From contig NZ_FOYT01000001.1 of the NCBI RefSeq assembly GCF_900112175.1, forward strand, positions 1,612,001-1,676,000: 64,000 nucleotides of DNA, in the 5' to 3' direction. This document shows, piece after piece, positions 8,831 to 16,779 of this stretch; the first letter of the stretch is position 1, and each line of letters starts with the position of its first letter. A program made the position numbers and the translations under genes. Below the pieces are notes generated by a model, which saw only the letters and a program-made list of their open reading frames with translations, ran no database searches and was not told the DNA's origin. This DNA is from Halogeometricum rufum. Lineage in GTDB: Archaea; Halobacteriota; Halobacteria; Halobacteriales; Haloferacaceae.

Positions 8831-9673
8831 ATGCGCGAAGACGCGTCGCTCGCCGACGCCGCCGACCGCCGGCGCGTCCCGGCGTTCCTCCTCCTGACGT
8901 TCGCGTGGTCGTGGGGGTTCTGGCTCCCCGAGGCGTTGGCCGCCGAGGGCCTCGTCGGTGGCGTCCCCGCACTCCCCCGACTCGGCGCGTTCGGTCCGAC
9001 CGTCGCCGCGTTCGCCCTCGTCGTGTACGCGGACGGCCTCGCCGGCGCGCGGGAACTCGCCGCTCGCGCCGTCCGCCTCGACTTCCCGACGCGGTGGCTC
9101 CTCCCCGCGCTCCTGCTCTCGCCGGCCCTCGTCGCCGTCGGCTTGGCCGTCGCCGTCGCCACCGGGACGACGCCTGCGTTCCCGTGGGCGGACCAACCGC
9201 TCGTCCTCCCCGTCGCGTTCGCGTTCGTCCTCCTCCTCGGCGGCCCGTTGCAGGAGGAGTTCGGCTGGCGCGGCTACCTGCTCGGCCCCCTTCAGGAGCG
9301 GTTCACGGCCGTCGGCGGCGGCGCACTCGTCGGCGTCGTCTGGGCGCTCTGGCACCTCCCCCTGTTCTACATCCCGAGCGAGACCATCTACTACCGCAAC
9401 CCCGTCCTCGGCTTCGTCGTCTCCATCACGCTCTTCTCGATTCTCCTGACGTGGGTCTACGACAACACGAACCGGAGCCTCCTGCCGGCGATACTGTTCC
9501 ACGCCTCGTTCAACTGGTCGCAGGTGATGTTCCCCGTCCTCGACTCGGACGCCGGGAGCCTCGCGTTCGTCGTGGCGCTGGCCGTCACCACGGTGGCCGT
9601 CGTCGCCTACTGGGGACCGAGACGGCTCGTCCGGGGCGACGGCGGGTCTTCCCCGTCGCCCGAGCGTTCGTGA
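8831..9673 (+). CDS. CPBP-family intramembrane metalloprotease
   Basis: A 280-residue, highly hydrophobic protein with about eight membrane segments. It carries the three CPBP (Abi, Rce1-type) motifs: EEFGWRGYL (paired Glu and downstream Arg, about residues 142-150), ALWHLPLF (metal-binding His) and LFHASFNWSQ (second His). CPBP proteins cleave within the membrane, as in CAAX processing or bacteriocin immunity; the substrate here is unknown. The start at 8831 was chosen over longer in-frame options because it begins directly before the first helix and follows a GGAG-like sequence (8822-8825). Confidence 0.88.
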   Translation: MREDASLADAADRRRVPAFLLLTFAWSWGFWLPEALAAEGLVGGVPALPRLGAFGPTVAAFALVVYADGLAGARELAARAVRLDFPTRWLLPALLLSPALVAVGLAVAVATGTTPAFPWADQPLVLPVAFAFVLLLGGPLQEEFGWRGYLLGPLQERFTAVGGGALVGVVWALWHLPLFYIPSETIYYRNPVLGFVVSITLFSILLTWVYDNTNRSLLPAILFHASFNWSQVMFPVLDSDAGSLAFVVALAVTTVAVVAYWGPRRLVRGDGGSSPSPERS

Positions 9674-9763
9674 ACCGACGGCGCACCCGGTGCCCCCGAA
9701 ACCCTTCTCGCCGTTCGGGAACCTTCGGATCGATAGAAGTCCGCAGACGACGTACTCACGCGT

Positions 9764-10372
9764 ATGAGACCAGAGAACGAGTGGTTCAAGCCGGAGCAAC
9801 TGACGCAGTACTACTACGCGGCCGAAGCGCTCGCCCTCGGCGTCGTCGCCGTCGTCGTCGGCGTCCTCGCAGTCACCGGCGTCCTGTTCGCGGTCAACGA
9901 CTGGGTCGTGGTCGGCGGCGGCGGCGTCGCTCTCGCCGGGTTCGCCTTCCTCACGTGGTGGATTCGGGCGTTCTACCGGACGGCCGACTACCGACTCGGG
10001 GACGAGGAACTCGAGTACCGCCGCGGCGTGTTCTTCCGCCAGCGGACGGCGGTCCCCTACAACCGCATCACGAACGTCGACGCCTCGCAAGGTCCCCTCC
10101 AGCGACTCGTCGGCGCCGGAACGGTCGGCGTCCACACCGCCGGGTTCGGCGGGCAGACGGGGGCCGAACTCTCCGTCACCGGGGTGAGCGACTACGAGGA
10201 GATAAAGGACCAGATTCTGGGCAAAGTCCGTCGCCGGCGTCCCGAATCGACCGAGGGAGACGACGCCGTCGAGACGGGGCGGGCGGGGGGCGAGGTCGGG
10301 TCGGAGTCCGGGGAACTCCTCGCGGAACTGCGGCGCATCAGAGAACTGCTCGAAGGAGGGCGCACCGCCTGA
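9764..10372 (+). CDS. membrane protein with bacterial PH domain (YdbS/DUF304 type)
   Basis: A 202-residue protein. Two membrane helices (about residues 20-45 and 50-65) are followed by a PH-like beta-sandwich, including the family segment RTAVPYNRITNVDASQGPLQRL, and then GAGTVGVHTAG. The last 50 residues are a charged, low-complexity tail ending in a helix (LLAELRRIRELLE). bPH2 proteins are envelope proteins of poorly known function. A second CPBP gene follows on the opposite strand. The 9764 ATG is the only one giving a short N-terminus. Confidence 0.85.
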   Translation: MRPENEWFKPEQLTQYYYAAEALALGVVAVVVGVLAVTGVLFAVNDWVVVGGGGVALAGFAFLTWWIRAFYRTADYRLGDEELEYRRGVFFRQRTAVPYNRITNVDASQGPLQRLVGAGTVGVHTAGFGGQTGAELSVTGVSDYEEIKDQILGKVRRRRPESTEGDDAVETGRAGGEVGSESGELLAELRRIRELLEGGRTA

Positions 10373-10452
10373 CGGGACCGGGCCGGGAGTCGCTCGCGAC
10401 CCTCCCTCGCCGCCGGCCGCTTCACCTCCTGACTCGGCGCACGTCCGTCGAG

Positions 10453-11139
10453 TCACAGGAACGCCGGTAACACGAGCACCATGCAGACGTTGACGACGGC
10501 GTGCGTGAGCATGCTAGCCACCGCGTTCCGACTCCACGCGTAGACGCCGACGAGGGCGAGCGTGAAGACGGACTGCGGAATCGCGCCGACGAGCCCCCAC
10601 GCGGGGTAGTGGACCCCGAGGAAGACGACGAAACTGACGGCGGCGCCGACCCACAGCCGACCGGTCAGTTCGGTGAGTCGCTCTATCGGATACCCGCGCC
10701 AGAGAATCTCCTCGCTGACGACGGCGGTGCCGACGAGTGCGAGCTTCACCGGGAGCGACAGTCGACCGATAGCCGACAGCGCCTCGGGCTGTCGAACGTC
10801 GAAGGCGACGACCGCCGCACCGGTCGCGAGGAGGCCGAGGACGACGGCGACGACGCCGGCACCGAGCGCCACGAGCGCCTGTCGGCGGGTCGGTCGCCGG
10901 ACCCCGATGGAGGCGAGCGAGCGGCGCTCCCAGCGGACGACGACGGTGAGGAGGACCGCGACCACCAGCCAGTTCGTGAGACTGCCGACGAGCGTCGAAC
11001 TCGCCACCGACCAGCCGACGCGGGTCGGGAGGTCGAGCGGCCAGAGGAGCGGAACGCCGAACAGCGCGACGACCAGACCCACGAGTGCCGCCGGCGAGGC
11101 GCTTCGGTGCGTCGAGGACTCCGCGGTACCCGTCGTCAT
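10453..11139 (-). CDS. CPBP-family intramembrane metalloprotease (second copy)
   Basis: A 228-residue protein with about seven membrane helices and CPBP motifs SEEILWRGYP (Glu-Glu plus Arg), GVHYPAWG (His) and MLTHAVVNVC (His). It is more divergent and shorter than the copy at 8831-9673, so a recent duplication is unlikely. It converges on the PH-domain gene, leaving 80 nt between their ends. The substrate is unknown. The start is the ATG at 11139, which yields a short hydrophilic N-terminus before helix one. Confidence 0.87.
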   Translation of the reverse strand: MTTGTAESSTHRSASPAALVGLVVALFGVPLLWPLDLPTRVGWSVASSTLVGSLTNWLVVAVLLTVVVRWERRSLASIGVRRPTRRQALVALGAGVVAVVLGLLATGAAVVAFDVRQPEALSAIGRLSLPVKLALVGTAVVSEEILWRGYPIERLTELTGRLWVGAAVSFVVFLGVHYPAWGLVGAIPQSVFTLALVGVYAWSRNAVASMLTHAVVNVCMVLVLPAFL

Positions 11140-11270
11140 GAGTGTCGTCGTGACGTGCTCGGCGACCGAGCATGAGCCGTTCGCAGATTCCTGACGGGTG
11201 AGAACGGAGGAACCGGACGGACCCGGCCGGTGGAAACAGGATTATTACCTCCCGACGAGGAGCGTCGGGC

Positions 11271-11477
11271 GTGCCCGCTGACAGAGCCTGCCCCGACTGC
11301 GACGAACCGATGGAACGGATGACGCTGAAGGGGAGCGACGTCGTCGGCGAGATACGGATGGTGTCCGAGGAGCCGACGGAGGGGTTTCTCAGCAGCATCC
11401 GCGCCGACGAGATTCTGACGCCCGTCCCGTACGTCTGCCCGTCGTGCCGGCGGACGCTGTTCTACGCCGAAGAGTGA
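11271..11477 (+). CDS. small zinc-ribbon protein (68 aa)
   Basis: A 68-residue protein beginning at GTG 11271, with two knuckles, CPDC near residue 8 and CPSC near residue 57, which together would bind one zinc ion. Between them is a segment with a beta-strand-like pattern. Small zinc-finger proteins are numerous in haloarchaea; most have no assigned role. A TATA-like stretch (GGATTATTACC, 11239-11249) about 25-30 nt upstream supports a leaderless transcript at this start. Confidence 0.75.
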   Translation: MPADRACPDCDEPMERMTLKGSDVVGEIRMVSEEPTEGFLSSIRADEILTPVPYVCPSCRRTLFYAEE

Positions 11478-11526
11478 GGCCGTCTCGCGCGGGTCACGTC
11501 CTACACCCCGCGCGGAGGGGGACGGC

Positions 11527-12495
11527 TCAGAACAGGCCGACGACGAACCCGACCCCCATGACGACGAGGACGGCGGCGGAGAACGCTGGGAGGTACGGCG
11601 TGTACCGTTCGACTCGCTCCTCGTAGTGCTGGTAGCCGGCTATCAGCAGCATCGTCAGTCCGACGATTCCCACGATGACGGTGACCGCGTACGCGCTCAT
11701 CAGTTCGAGACAGTGGTTCGACCCGGCGCAGAGCGCGATTATCTCGAACTCCTCCTCGTGGGCGAATCCGAGGAGGAACGCGAACCACGCGATGCCCAAG
11801 AGACCCCGGTCGGTGGCGTCGTCGAGGTCACCGTGGGAGTGCGAGTGGCCGCCGAGAAACGGGACGAACCCCTTCACGCGAGCGAGTCGGCCGCCGTCGT
11901 CGTGGTCGTGGGTGTGGTGGCCGCCGTGGTCGTGAGTGTGCCCCTCTTCGTGGACGTGGTCCTGCCCGCGTCCGGGCTTCTCCATCTCGGCGACGGCGTA
12001 CCGATGGCCGTCCCCGACCGAGCGGTCGCGGTCAGTGTGGTCGTGGGTGTGTCCGTCGTCGTGGTCGTGGGTGTGTCCGTCGTCGTGGTCGTGGGTGTGT
12101 CCGTCGTCGTGGTCGTGGGTGTGTCCGTCGTCGTTCCCGTGTCCGTGCGAGTGGCCGTGGAAGTACTCCCGGATACCGAGGGCGACGAGCAGGACGCCGG
12201 CGACGAGACTGACGGGGCCGCCGATTTGGACGCCGCCGAGTATCGTCATCGGTTCGTTCACCTGCGTGAGGTCGAAGTACGACTTCGCGTAGAAGAATAC
12301 CGCGACCATCGCGATGCTGCTGACGAGGTGGCCGATGCCGAGGATGAAACTCGCCGCGAACCCGTACACCCACTTGTTCGTCTGGTCGAGCGCGTAGGAC
12401 GCGGCGACCGGCCATCCGTGGCCCGGTTCGATGCCGTGGACGGCACCGAGTGCGACTGCGCCGACGAGGAGGCCGAGTGCTTCGCCGTGTAACAT
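11527..12495 (-). CDS. His-rich NicO/RcnA-like nickel/cobalt membrane transporter
   Basis: A 322-residue membrane protein. The first helix carries HGIEPGHG, matching the metal-coordinating H-x-x-x-PGHG motif of NicO/RcnA transporters. About six membrane helices surround a long cytoplasmic loop packed with His and Asp, including four 8-residue repeats (GHTHDHDD-like) and further His clusters, an obvious metal-binding region. It is divergent from nikR, implying nickel control. Whether it imports or exports nickel is unclear: RcnA-type proteins export, but NikR classically represses import. The ATG at 12495 precedes the first helix directly. Confidence 0.85.
   Translation of the reverse strand: MLHGEALGLLVGAVALGAVHGIEPGHGWPVAASYALDQTNKWVYGFAASFILGIGHLVSSIAMVAVFFYAKSYFDLTQVNEPMTILGGVQIGGPVSLVAGVLLVALGIREYFHGHSHGHGNDDGHTHDHDDGHTHDHDDGHTHDHDDGHTHDHTDRDRSVGDGHRYAVAEMEKPGRGQDHVHEEGHTHDHGGHHTHDHDDGGRLARVKGFVPFLGGHSHSHGDLDDATDRGLLGIAWFAFLLGFAHEEEFEIIALCAGSNHCLELMSAYAVTVIVGIVGLTMLLIAGYQHYEERVERYTPYLPAFSAAVLVVMGVGFVVGLF
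12037..12132 (-). repeat. four tandem 24-bp units encoding a His/Asp repeat
   Basis: Four almost identical 24-bp units in register with the reading frame of the transporter gene, each encoding an eight-residue His/Asp unit (three His). The near-perfect identity at DNA level, including third positions, suggests recent expansion by slippage or unequal exchange. Confidence 0.85.
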
Positions 12496-12522
12496 CTCTG
12501 TGCGAGGAACTCCCTCAACGAC

Positions 12523-12539
12523 GTGTATAACGGTTGTTA
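12523..12539 (-). promoter_or_regulatory. promoter of the metal transporter with a small inverted repeat, candidate NikR operator
   Basis: On the minus strand a CCGTTATACACG-type TATA element lies about 28-36 nt before the transporter start. It is overlapped by an inverted repeat, TAAC (12528-12531) and GTTA (12536-12539) with four bases between. Its position over the core promoter, and divergent nikR next door, fit a repressor site. The call is inferred; the sequence differs from the E. coli NikR operator. Confidence 0.45.
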
Positions 12540-12602
12540 CTACCGAATCGGGGGAATCGTCATACGGGGGGACTCTTGTAGCGGCGCGACGAGGCAGGAG
12601 GT

Positions 12603-12998
12603 ATGCGAACGAGCTTCAACATCCCGGACGAGATGGTCGAGGAGTTCGACCGTGTTTGGCAGGAACAGGGGATAGAAAACCGGTCGCGGGCGGTCAGAGA
12701 GGCGATGCTGGAGTACATCGAGTCCCACTCTCGCCTCGAGGATACGAGCGGCGAAGTCGTCGCTCTGGTCGCGTTCGACTATCGACACGACGAGGTGATA
12801 CAGGAACTGCACGACGTCCAGCACGACTACCCGGACGTGATTCTCAGCACGAGTCACACCCATCAGGGCGAGTGGTGTCTCGAATCGCTGTTCTGTCGGG
12901 GGCCCGCAGAGCGAGTGCGCGAACTCACCTATCGGCTCCGAGACTTCGACGGCGTGCGCCGAGTGAAGGTGATGGTAATCCGCGACAGCGTCGAGTGA
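12603..12998 (+). CDS. nikR: nickel-responsive ribbon-helix-helix repressor NikR
   Basis: A 131-residue protein. The N-terminal ribbon-helix-helix (residues 1-45, RTSFNIPDEMVEEFD) is followed by an ACT-like nickel-sensing domain. Candidate ligands are His74, His85, His87 (SHTHQGE) and Cys92 (WCLESLFCRG). The spacing from the second His of the HxH to Cys is five residues, one shorter than I recall for E. coli NikR. NikR tetramers bind DNA when loaded with nickel. Divergent from the NicO-type transporter with a 107-bp shared upstream region, so it probably controls that gene and perhaps itself. Confidence 0.93.
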   Translation: MRTSFNIPDEMVEEFDRVWQEQGIENRSRAVREAMLEYIESHSRLEDTSGEVVALVAFDYRHDEVIQELHDVQHDYPDVILSTSHTHQGEWCLESLFCRGPAERVRELTYRLRDFDGVRRVKVMVIRDSVE

Positions 12999-13119
12999 GT
13001 CGGCCGGTGCGACTGCGACCGTTCACCGGTTCTCTCGTTATCCGACCTTGTTCAGGTTCTTGACTGACGTTACAGATTTCGCCCACGTTGTACGTTCGTG
13101 CCGCGTGATGGAAGACTTG

Positions 13120-13722
13120 TCACCCACTCGTTCGAGAAGCGACGAGGACGCCCGCGGAACCACTGACGATTTCCACGTCGGTGAGCGTGAAGCCCGTATC
13201 GGCGAGCAGGTTCGCAACAGTCCCCATCCGCGGGAGTGTTTCGTAGCCGCCCCGGGGCTCCGGTGGCCCGAAGAACATCTTATCGGCAACGACGAGGTGG
13301 CGGGGGTTGAGCGACGAGATACCCTCGATTGCGGCCCGTAACGTCCCCTCACCGCCCTCGTCGTACGCCATGTAGAGCGCGTAACTCGCGACGACGACAT
13401 CCACCGCCTCCTCGACGTTCGGTTCCCGAAACGAACCGTGGTCGAACGAGACGTTTTCGACGCCTCTCTCCGCTGCCTTCTCCCGAGCATATCGAAGCCA
13501 CTCGTCGTCGATGTCGCGCCCGAGGACGCGGTCGCACTTCGATGCGAGTTCAAGCGCGACGATTCCGGTTCCGGTCCCCACGTCAACCACCGTATCGTCG
13601 CGTTCGATCGGTGCGTGTTCGACGATGTACGAAACGCACGTCTGGTACGCCTCGTCCGCCGCGCTGTCCTCGTCGTAGTCCATCGGCGTGTACCCGTGAT
13701 AGTCGTTCTCCGTTTCGTTCAT
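13120..13722 (-). CDS. class I SAM-dependent methyltransferase
   Basis: A 200-residue protein with a Rossmann methyltransferase fold: motif I VVDVGTGTGIVALELA (about residues 46-61), motif II acidic loop (LGRDIDDEWL), and DVVVASYALYM at the motif IV position. It starts at the ATG at 13722 (MNETENDYHGYTPMDYDED). The Tyr-rich N-terminal region recalls small-molecule methyltransferases. No substrate can be assigned. Its codons use A/T at third positions more often than its neighbours, and the flanking spacers are AT-richer, hinting at later acquisition. Confidence 0.8.
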   Translation of the reverse strand: MNETENDYHGYTPMDYDEDSAADEAYQTCVSYIVEHAPIERDDTVVDVGTGTGIVALELASKCDRVLGRDIDDEWLRYAREKAAERGVENVSFDHGSFREPNVEEAVDVVVASYALYMAYDEGGEGTLRAAIEGISSLNPRHLVVADKMFFGPPEPRGGYETLPRMGTVANLLADTGFTLTDVEIVSGSAGVLVASRTSG

Positions 13723-13843
13723 TGGTACTCAGCAGTAGCGACGGTGGGAGGATAAGGGTTCCAAGAGTAATCGTCGACAGGTCTCCGAGGGGGCGTCGTA
13801 CCGTCGCTCGGGATTCACGCGATACCGAACACCACGTTTCGTG

Positions 13844-14164
13844 CTACCGACTTTCTCTCTGTTCCACCTTGTTCAATTCGATGAGCAGTCGGAAGATGGC
13901 TTTCACGAGGTTCGAGTCCACCTCGAAGCGCTCTGCGTTCTCGCCGGCGCGGTCCATCACGACTTCCTCCTGCCCCTCGTCGGTGGTCGGCAGGTCGCGT
14001 TCGTCTTTCACCTGCGCCACGGTGTCGGCGACGTACGTCCGGCGGGCGATGAGTTCGACTATCTCGCGGTCGATGTCCGCGATTTCGGTCCGCAGTTCGT
14101 CGAGGCTCATGTCGTCGGGCAGTTTCTCCGTCTGGTCGGTCGTCCGCTGTGTGTCTCGTGTCAT
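13844..14164 (-). CDS. chorismate mutase, AroQ type
   Basis: A 106-residue helical protein with the AroQ pattern: LDELRTEIADIDREIVELIARR near residues 20-41, the VKDERDLPTTD loop, and a C-terminal helix. It converts chorismate to prephenate, the branch leading to phenylalanine and tyrosine. The start at 14164 overlaps the stop of the shikimate kinase gene (ATGA), so the two are coupled. The pairing of shikimate kinase with chorismate mutase makes biochemical sense, since both serve aromatic amino acid synthesis. Length fits a stand-alone archaeal mutase. Confidence 0.92.
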   Translation of the reverse strand: MTRDTQRTTDQTEKLPDDMSLDELRTEIADIDREIVELIARRTYVADTVAQVKDERDLPTTDEGQEEVVMDRAGENAERFEVDSNLVKAIFRLLIELNKVEQRESR

Positions 14165-15015
14165 CGTACGTATGCTCCGTCGTTTCGCGTCGTCGTCAGC
14201 CACGTCGTGCCGTCCCGTTCGGCCCACAGGGCCCGCACCCGTTCGAGCGACGAGTCGCCCGGTTCGGCCACCGCGACGACGCTCGGGCCGGTGCCCGAGA
14301 GGGAGACGCCGGCCGCGTGCGGCATCGCCTCCACGGCGGGGTCGGTGGGGAACCCCAGCGCGGCCGAGAACGCCAGTCCGTTGACCGTCATCGCCTCGCC
14401 GTAGCGACCGTCGAGGGCGAGTTCGGCGACCAGTTCGGCCATCGGCGCGACGTTCGCGCAGGCGTCCACGTCCGCGTCGGCGCTGTATGCGCGTTCGTCG
14501 GGCGTCCAGACGAGGACGTCCCACTCGACCGGGTCGCGGGCGAGCAGTTCGTCGGCGTCGTTGTCCGTCACCGTCGCGCCGCCGAGCATCGACGCGGAGG
14601 CGTCGTCGAACGCGCCGGTCACGGTGACGCCGACGTCGCGGGCGGCCCGCACGCCGAGTCGGCAGGCCTCGGTCCGGTCGGGGTCGGCGCCGAGGGCGTC
14701 CGCGGTGGCCAGCACCGTCGCGTTCGCCGCGGCGCTCGAACTCTTCAGGCCCGCGGCCATCGGCACGTCGCTCTCGGTGCGGACGGTCCCGCCGTGGTCG
14801 TCGTCGCCGTACCGTTCGACTGCGAGTTCGACGCATCGTTCGACGAGTCTGGTGTCGGCGTCGGCGTCCTCCGCGACGGACCCCCGGACCGACTCGGAGT
14901 CGTCGAGTTCGACGGTGGCGGTGGTCTCCGCGTCGATGGCGAACGCCGACCCCACGCCCGTCGAGAGGGCGTTCAGAATCGTCCCCGCCCCGAGTGCGAC
15001 TGCGCGGCCGTGCAT
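14161..15015 (-). CDS. aroK: shikimate kinase, archaeal GHMP type
   Basis: A 284-residue GHMP-superfamily kinase, not the P-loop bacterial AroK. The start at 15015 gives the characteristic archaeal N-terminus MHGRAVALGAGTILNALSTG. The ATP-binding motif PMAAGLKSSSAAANA lies near residues 85-99 and a C-terminal GHMP motif (GVSLSGTGPSVVAV) near 245-258. It phosphorylates shikimate for chorismate synthesis. It heads a two-gene operon with chorismate mutase. A longer in-frame start at 15099 would add 28 residues absent from the family pattern. Confidence 0.94.
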   Translation of the reverse strand: MHGRAVALGAGTILNALSTGVGSAFAIDAETTATVELDDSESVRGSVAEDADADTRLVERCVELAVERYGDDDHGGTVRTESDVPMAAGLKSSSAAANATVLATADALGADPDRTEACRLGVRAARDVGVTVTGAFDDASASMLGGATVTDNDADELLARDPVEWDVLVWTPDERAYSADADVDACANVAPMAELVAELALDGRYGEAMTVNGLAFSAALGFPTDPAVEAMPHAAGVSLSGTGPSVVAVAEPGDSSLERVRALWAERDGTTWLTTTRNDGAYVR

Positions 15016-15141
15016 ATCAGTACGGAACCGAGCGAACTGAAAGGTGTAGCGGTCCCCGCCGTATTGGCCTCTGTCTGCGCGGCCGCGGTCGGGAGTCACG
15101 GCGGCGACGCCGCAGACGCCCGCGACGCCGTCGCCGACTGC

Positions 15142-15618
15142 TCACGCCTCGCGCCGGACCATCCCCAGCACCGTCCACGTCACCACCGTCTCGTCGTCGC
15201 CGTTCGTGCCGGTCACGGCCACGTCGACGTAGCCGCGTTCGGGGTTCGACTCGGAGGGGCGCTTGGAGACGACTTCGACCGAGGCGGAGAGCGTGTCGCC
15301 CGGTCGGACGGGTCGCTGCCACCGCAGGTCGTCGACGCCGCGGCCGCCCATGAAGGCGACGCGAGAGAAGAACGCCTCCGTCGCCAGTCGGTTGCAGGCG
15401 CAGTAGGTGTGGAGTCCGCTGGCGACGAGGCCGTCGAACATCGACGCCGCGCCCGCCTCGCGGTCGAGGTGGAACGGTTGCGGGTCGTACTCGCCCGCGA
15501 AGGCGGTGATGTCGTCCTCCGTGAGCGTCGTCGTCCGTTCGGCGTCGAACGTGTCGCCGACGGCGAGTGCCTCGTACGAGAGCGTCGCGTCGGCGTCGGA
15601 TACCGGCGTCGCGTCCAT
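15142..15618 (-). CDS. MaoC-like hotdog dehydratase
   Basis: A 158-residue protein of single-hotdog-fold length. It contains the hydratase 2 signature region DITAFAGEYDPQPFHLD, where Asp and His form the catalytic dyad of R-specific enoyl-CoA hydratases, followed by FDGLVASGLHTY. These enzymes hydrate enoyl-CoA in fatty acid or polyester metabolism; the actual substrate is unknown. The ATG at 15618 is preferred over the long upstream in-frame extension. It lies alone between the aromatic operon and a divergent gene at 15730. Confidence 0.88.
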   Translation of the reverse strand: MDATPVSDADATLSYEALAVGDTFDAERTTTLTEDDITAFAGEYDPQPFHLDREAGAASMFDGLVASGLHTYCACNRLATEAFFSRVAFMGGRGVDDLRWQRPVRPGDTLSASVEVVSKRPSESNPERGYVDVAVTGTNGDDETVVTWTVLGMVRREA

Positions 15619-15729
15619 ACCGCCCGGGCGCGAGCGACCGACAAATCGGCACCGATTCCGCCGCGCGCCTCCCGCAGTTCGACCGCGCGTATCGCGTCGC
15701 TTTTCACCGCTCCGGCGTAACGCCGGGAC

Positions 15730-16158
15730 ATGAGCGCGCGAAACGACGTGCCGCCGAGCACCCTCGGCGTGGAACTGCTCGACCACGGCGTGCAGGTCGA
15801 GTACACCGACGGGCGGACGACTCTCTATCACGGCGTGCCGGAGGCGGTGACCGGGACGCTCACCACCCGACCGGCGACGGAGACGCACGTCCTCGTGACG
15901 GACCCGACGGAGACGGAGGGCGTGATGATATACGTGAACGACCTGAAGACGCACGACGACATCCTCGAGTCCTCCGGCGTCGGTCGCGTCATCCTCGAAC
16001 CGGACGAGGAGGAGGAACTGTTCCCGGGCGTCACCGTCCGCCGGACCGAGGGGATGCGAACCGAAGTCGAGGCGGACCCGGAGGTGGCCCGCGGGCGCGT
16101 GTTCGTCTTCGAGGAGGACGACTGGGGGGAGTCCTCCTACGAGTTCGTGACCGAGTGA
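15730..16158 (+). CDS. conserved haloarchaeal protein (DUF5796-like)
   Basis: A 142-residue acidic protein, predicted cytoplasmic and mostly beta-stranded, without membrane segments or cysteines. The sequence pattern (LLDHGVQVEYTDGRTTLYHGVP and a C-terminal FVFEEDDWGESSYEFV) matches my memory of the haloarchaeal DUF5796 family. The function is unknown. It overlaps the next gene by one base (TGATG at 16156-16160), so the two are co-translated. Confidence 0.75.
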   Translation: MSARNDVPPSTLGVELLDHGVQVEYTDGRTTLYHGVPEAVTGTLTTRPATETHVLVTDPTETEGVMIYVNDLKTHDDILESSGVGRVILEPDEEEELFPGVTVRRTEGMRTEVEADPEVARGRVFVFEEDDWGESSYEFVTE

Positions 16159-16388
16159 TGTCGCTCCGGAAACGCTGGCGACCGCTCGAACGGGCGACGG
16201 TCGGGGCGGCGCCGGACGCCTACGGCGTCGTCGAGTTCGGCGACGACGACGGCGAGGTGGTCCGCGCCGCCGCCGGCTTCCTGCCCGACGAACTCCGCGA
16301 GGAACTCTCCTACGGCGACGCGGCGAAGGTCCGCTGGAAGCGAGCGCAGTCGCGCGACCACGCCGAACGCCTCCTCGCCGACCTGTAG
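16158..16388 (+). CDS. uncharacterised small protein (76 aa) in operon with the DUF5796-like gene
   Basis: A 76-residue protein with a basic N-terminus (MSLRKRWRPLERATV) and an acidic, helix-forming remainder. It has no cysteines or membrane segments. Its ATG shares a base with the upstream stop, which makes the start secure. I do not recognise the family. The word FLPDELREELSYGDAAKVRWK near the C-terminus may help a search. Confidence 0.75.
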   Translation: MSLRKRWRPLERATVGAAPDAYGVVEFGDDDGEVVRAAAGFLPDELREELSYGDAAKVRWKRAQSRDHAERLLADL

Positions 16389-16447
16389 CCTCCCATCTCC
16401 GGGGGCCTTCCGCTCCGTGCTCCGCTCTCCCTCCGTCACCGGCCGGA

Positions 16448-16588
16448 CTACTGGAGGTACGACGGACTGTCGTCGTCGCTGTCGCAGTTCGTCTCGTGCG
16501 TCTGCGCGTCGGATTCGGCGTCGAACATCAGCCCGCACTCGTCACAGCGGTACCACGTCGCGCCGTCTTTCTCCGTCGTGGACACCAT
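16448..16588 (-). CDS. 46-residue zinc-finger protein
   Basis: A small minus-strand gene read directly from the sequence: ATG at 16588, TAG at 16448-16450, 46 residues. It contains C-x2-C (RCDECGLMF) and, about 17 residues later, H-x3-N-C (HETNC), a C2HC-like zinc site. The opening (MVSTTEKDGATWYRCDECG) is a pattern I recall from conserved haloarchaeal small zinc proteins (DUF7128-like). An AT-rich box (AACGTTATG, minus strand) lies at 16612-16620, at leaderless promoter distance. Confidence 0.8.
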   Translation of the reverse strand: MVSTTEKDGATWYRCDECGLMFDAESDAQTHETNCDSDDDSPSYLQ

Positions 16589-16779
16589 GTGAAGTGGTGT
16601 GCTATCACGACGCATAACGTTTCTGCCAAACGACGGCGGGCGTTCGGACGGGATGTGAGAGGCGGTGACCGACAGTCGTCGAACCGACGGCCGACCGCCG
16701 GTTCGCCGGGTGAGATTCGACCGCCGGACGACCGCTCGCAGACGCTACTCTCAAGACCGACGCACCCGAAGCCGACGCC

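Noticed and set aside
12037-12132. Regular 24-bp repeats considered as a CRISPR array
   Set aside because: Units abut without spacers and lie in frame in a His-rich protein.
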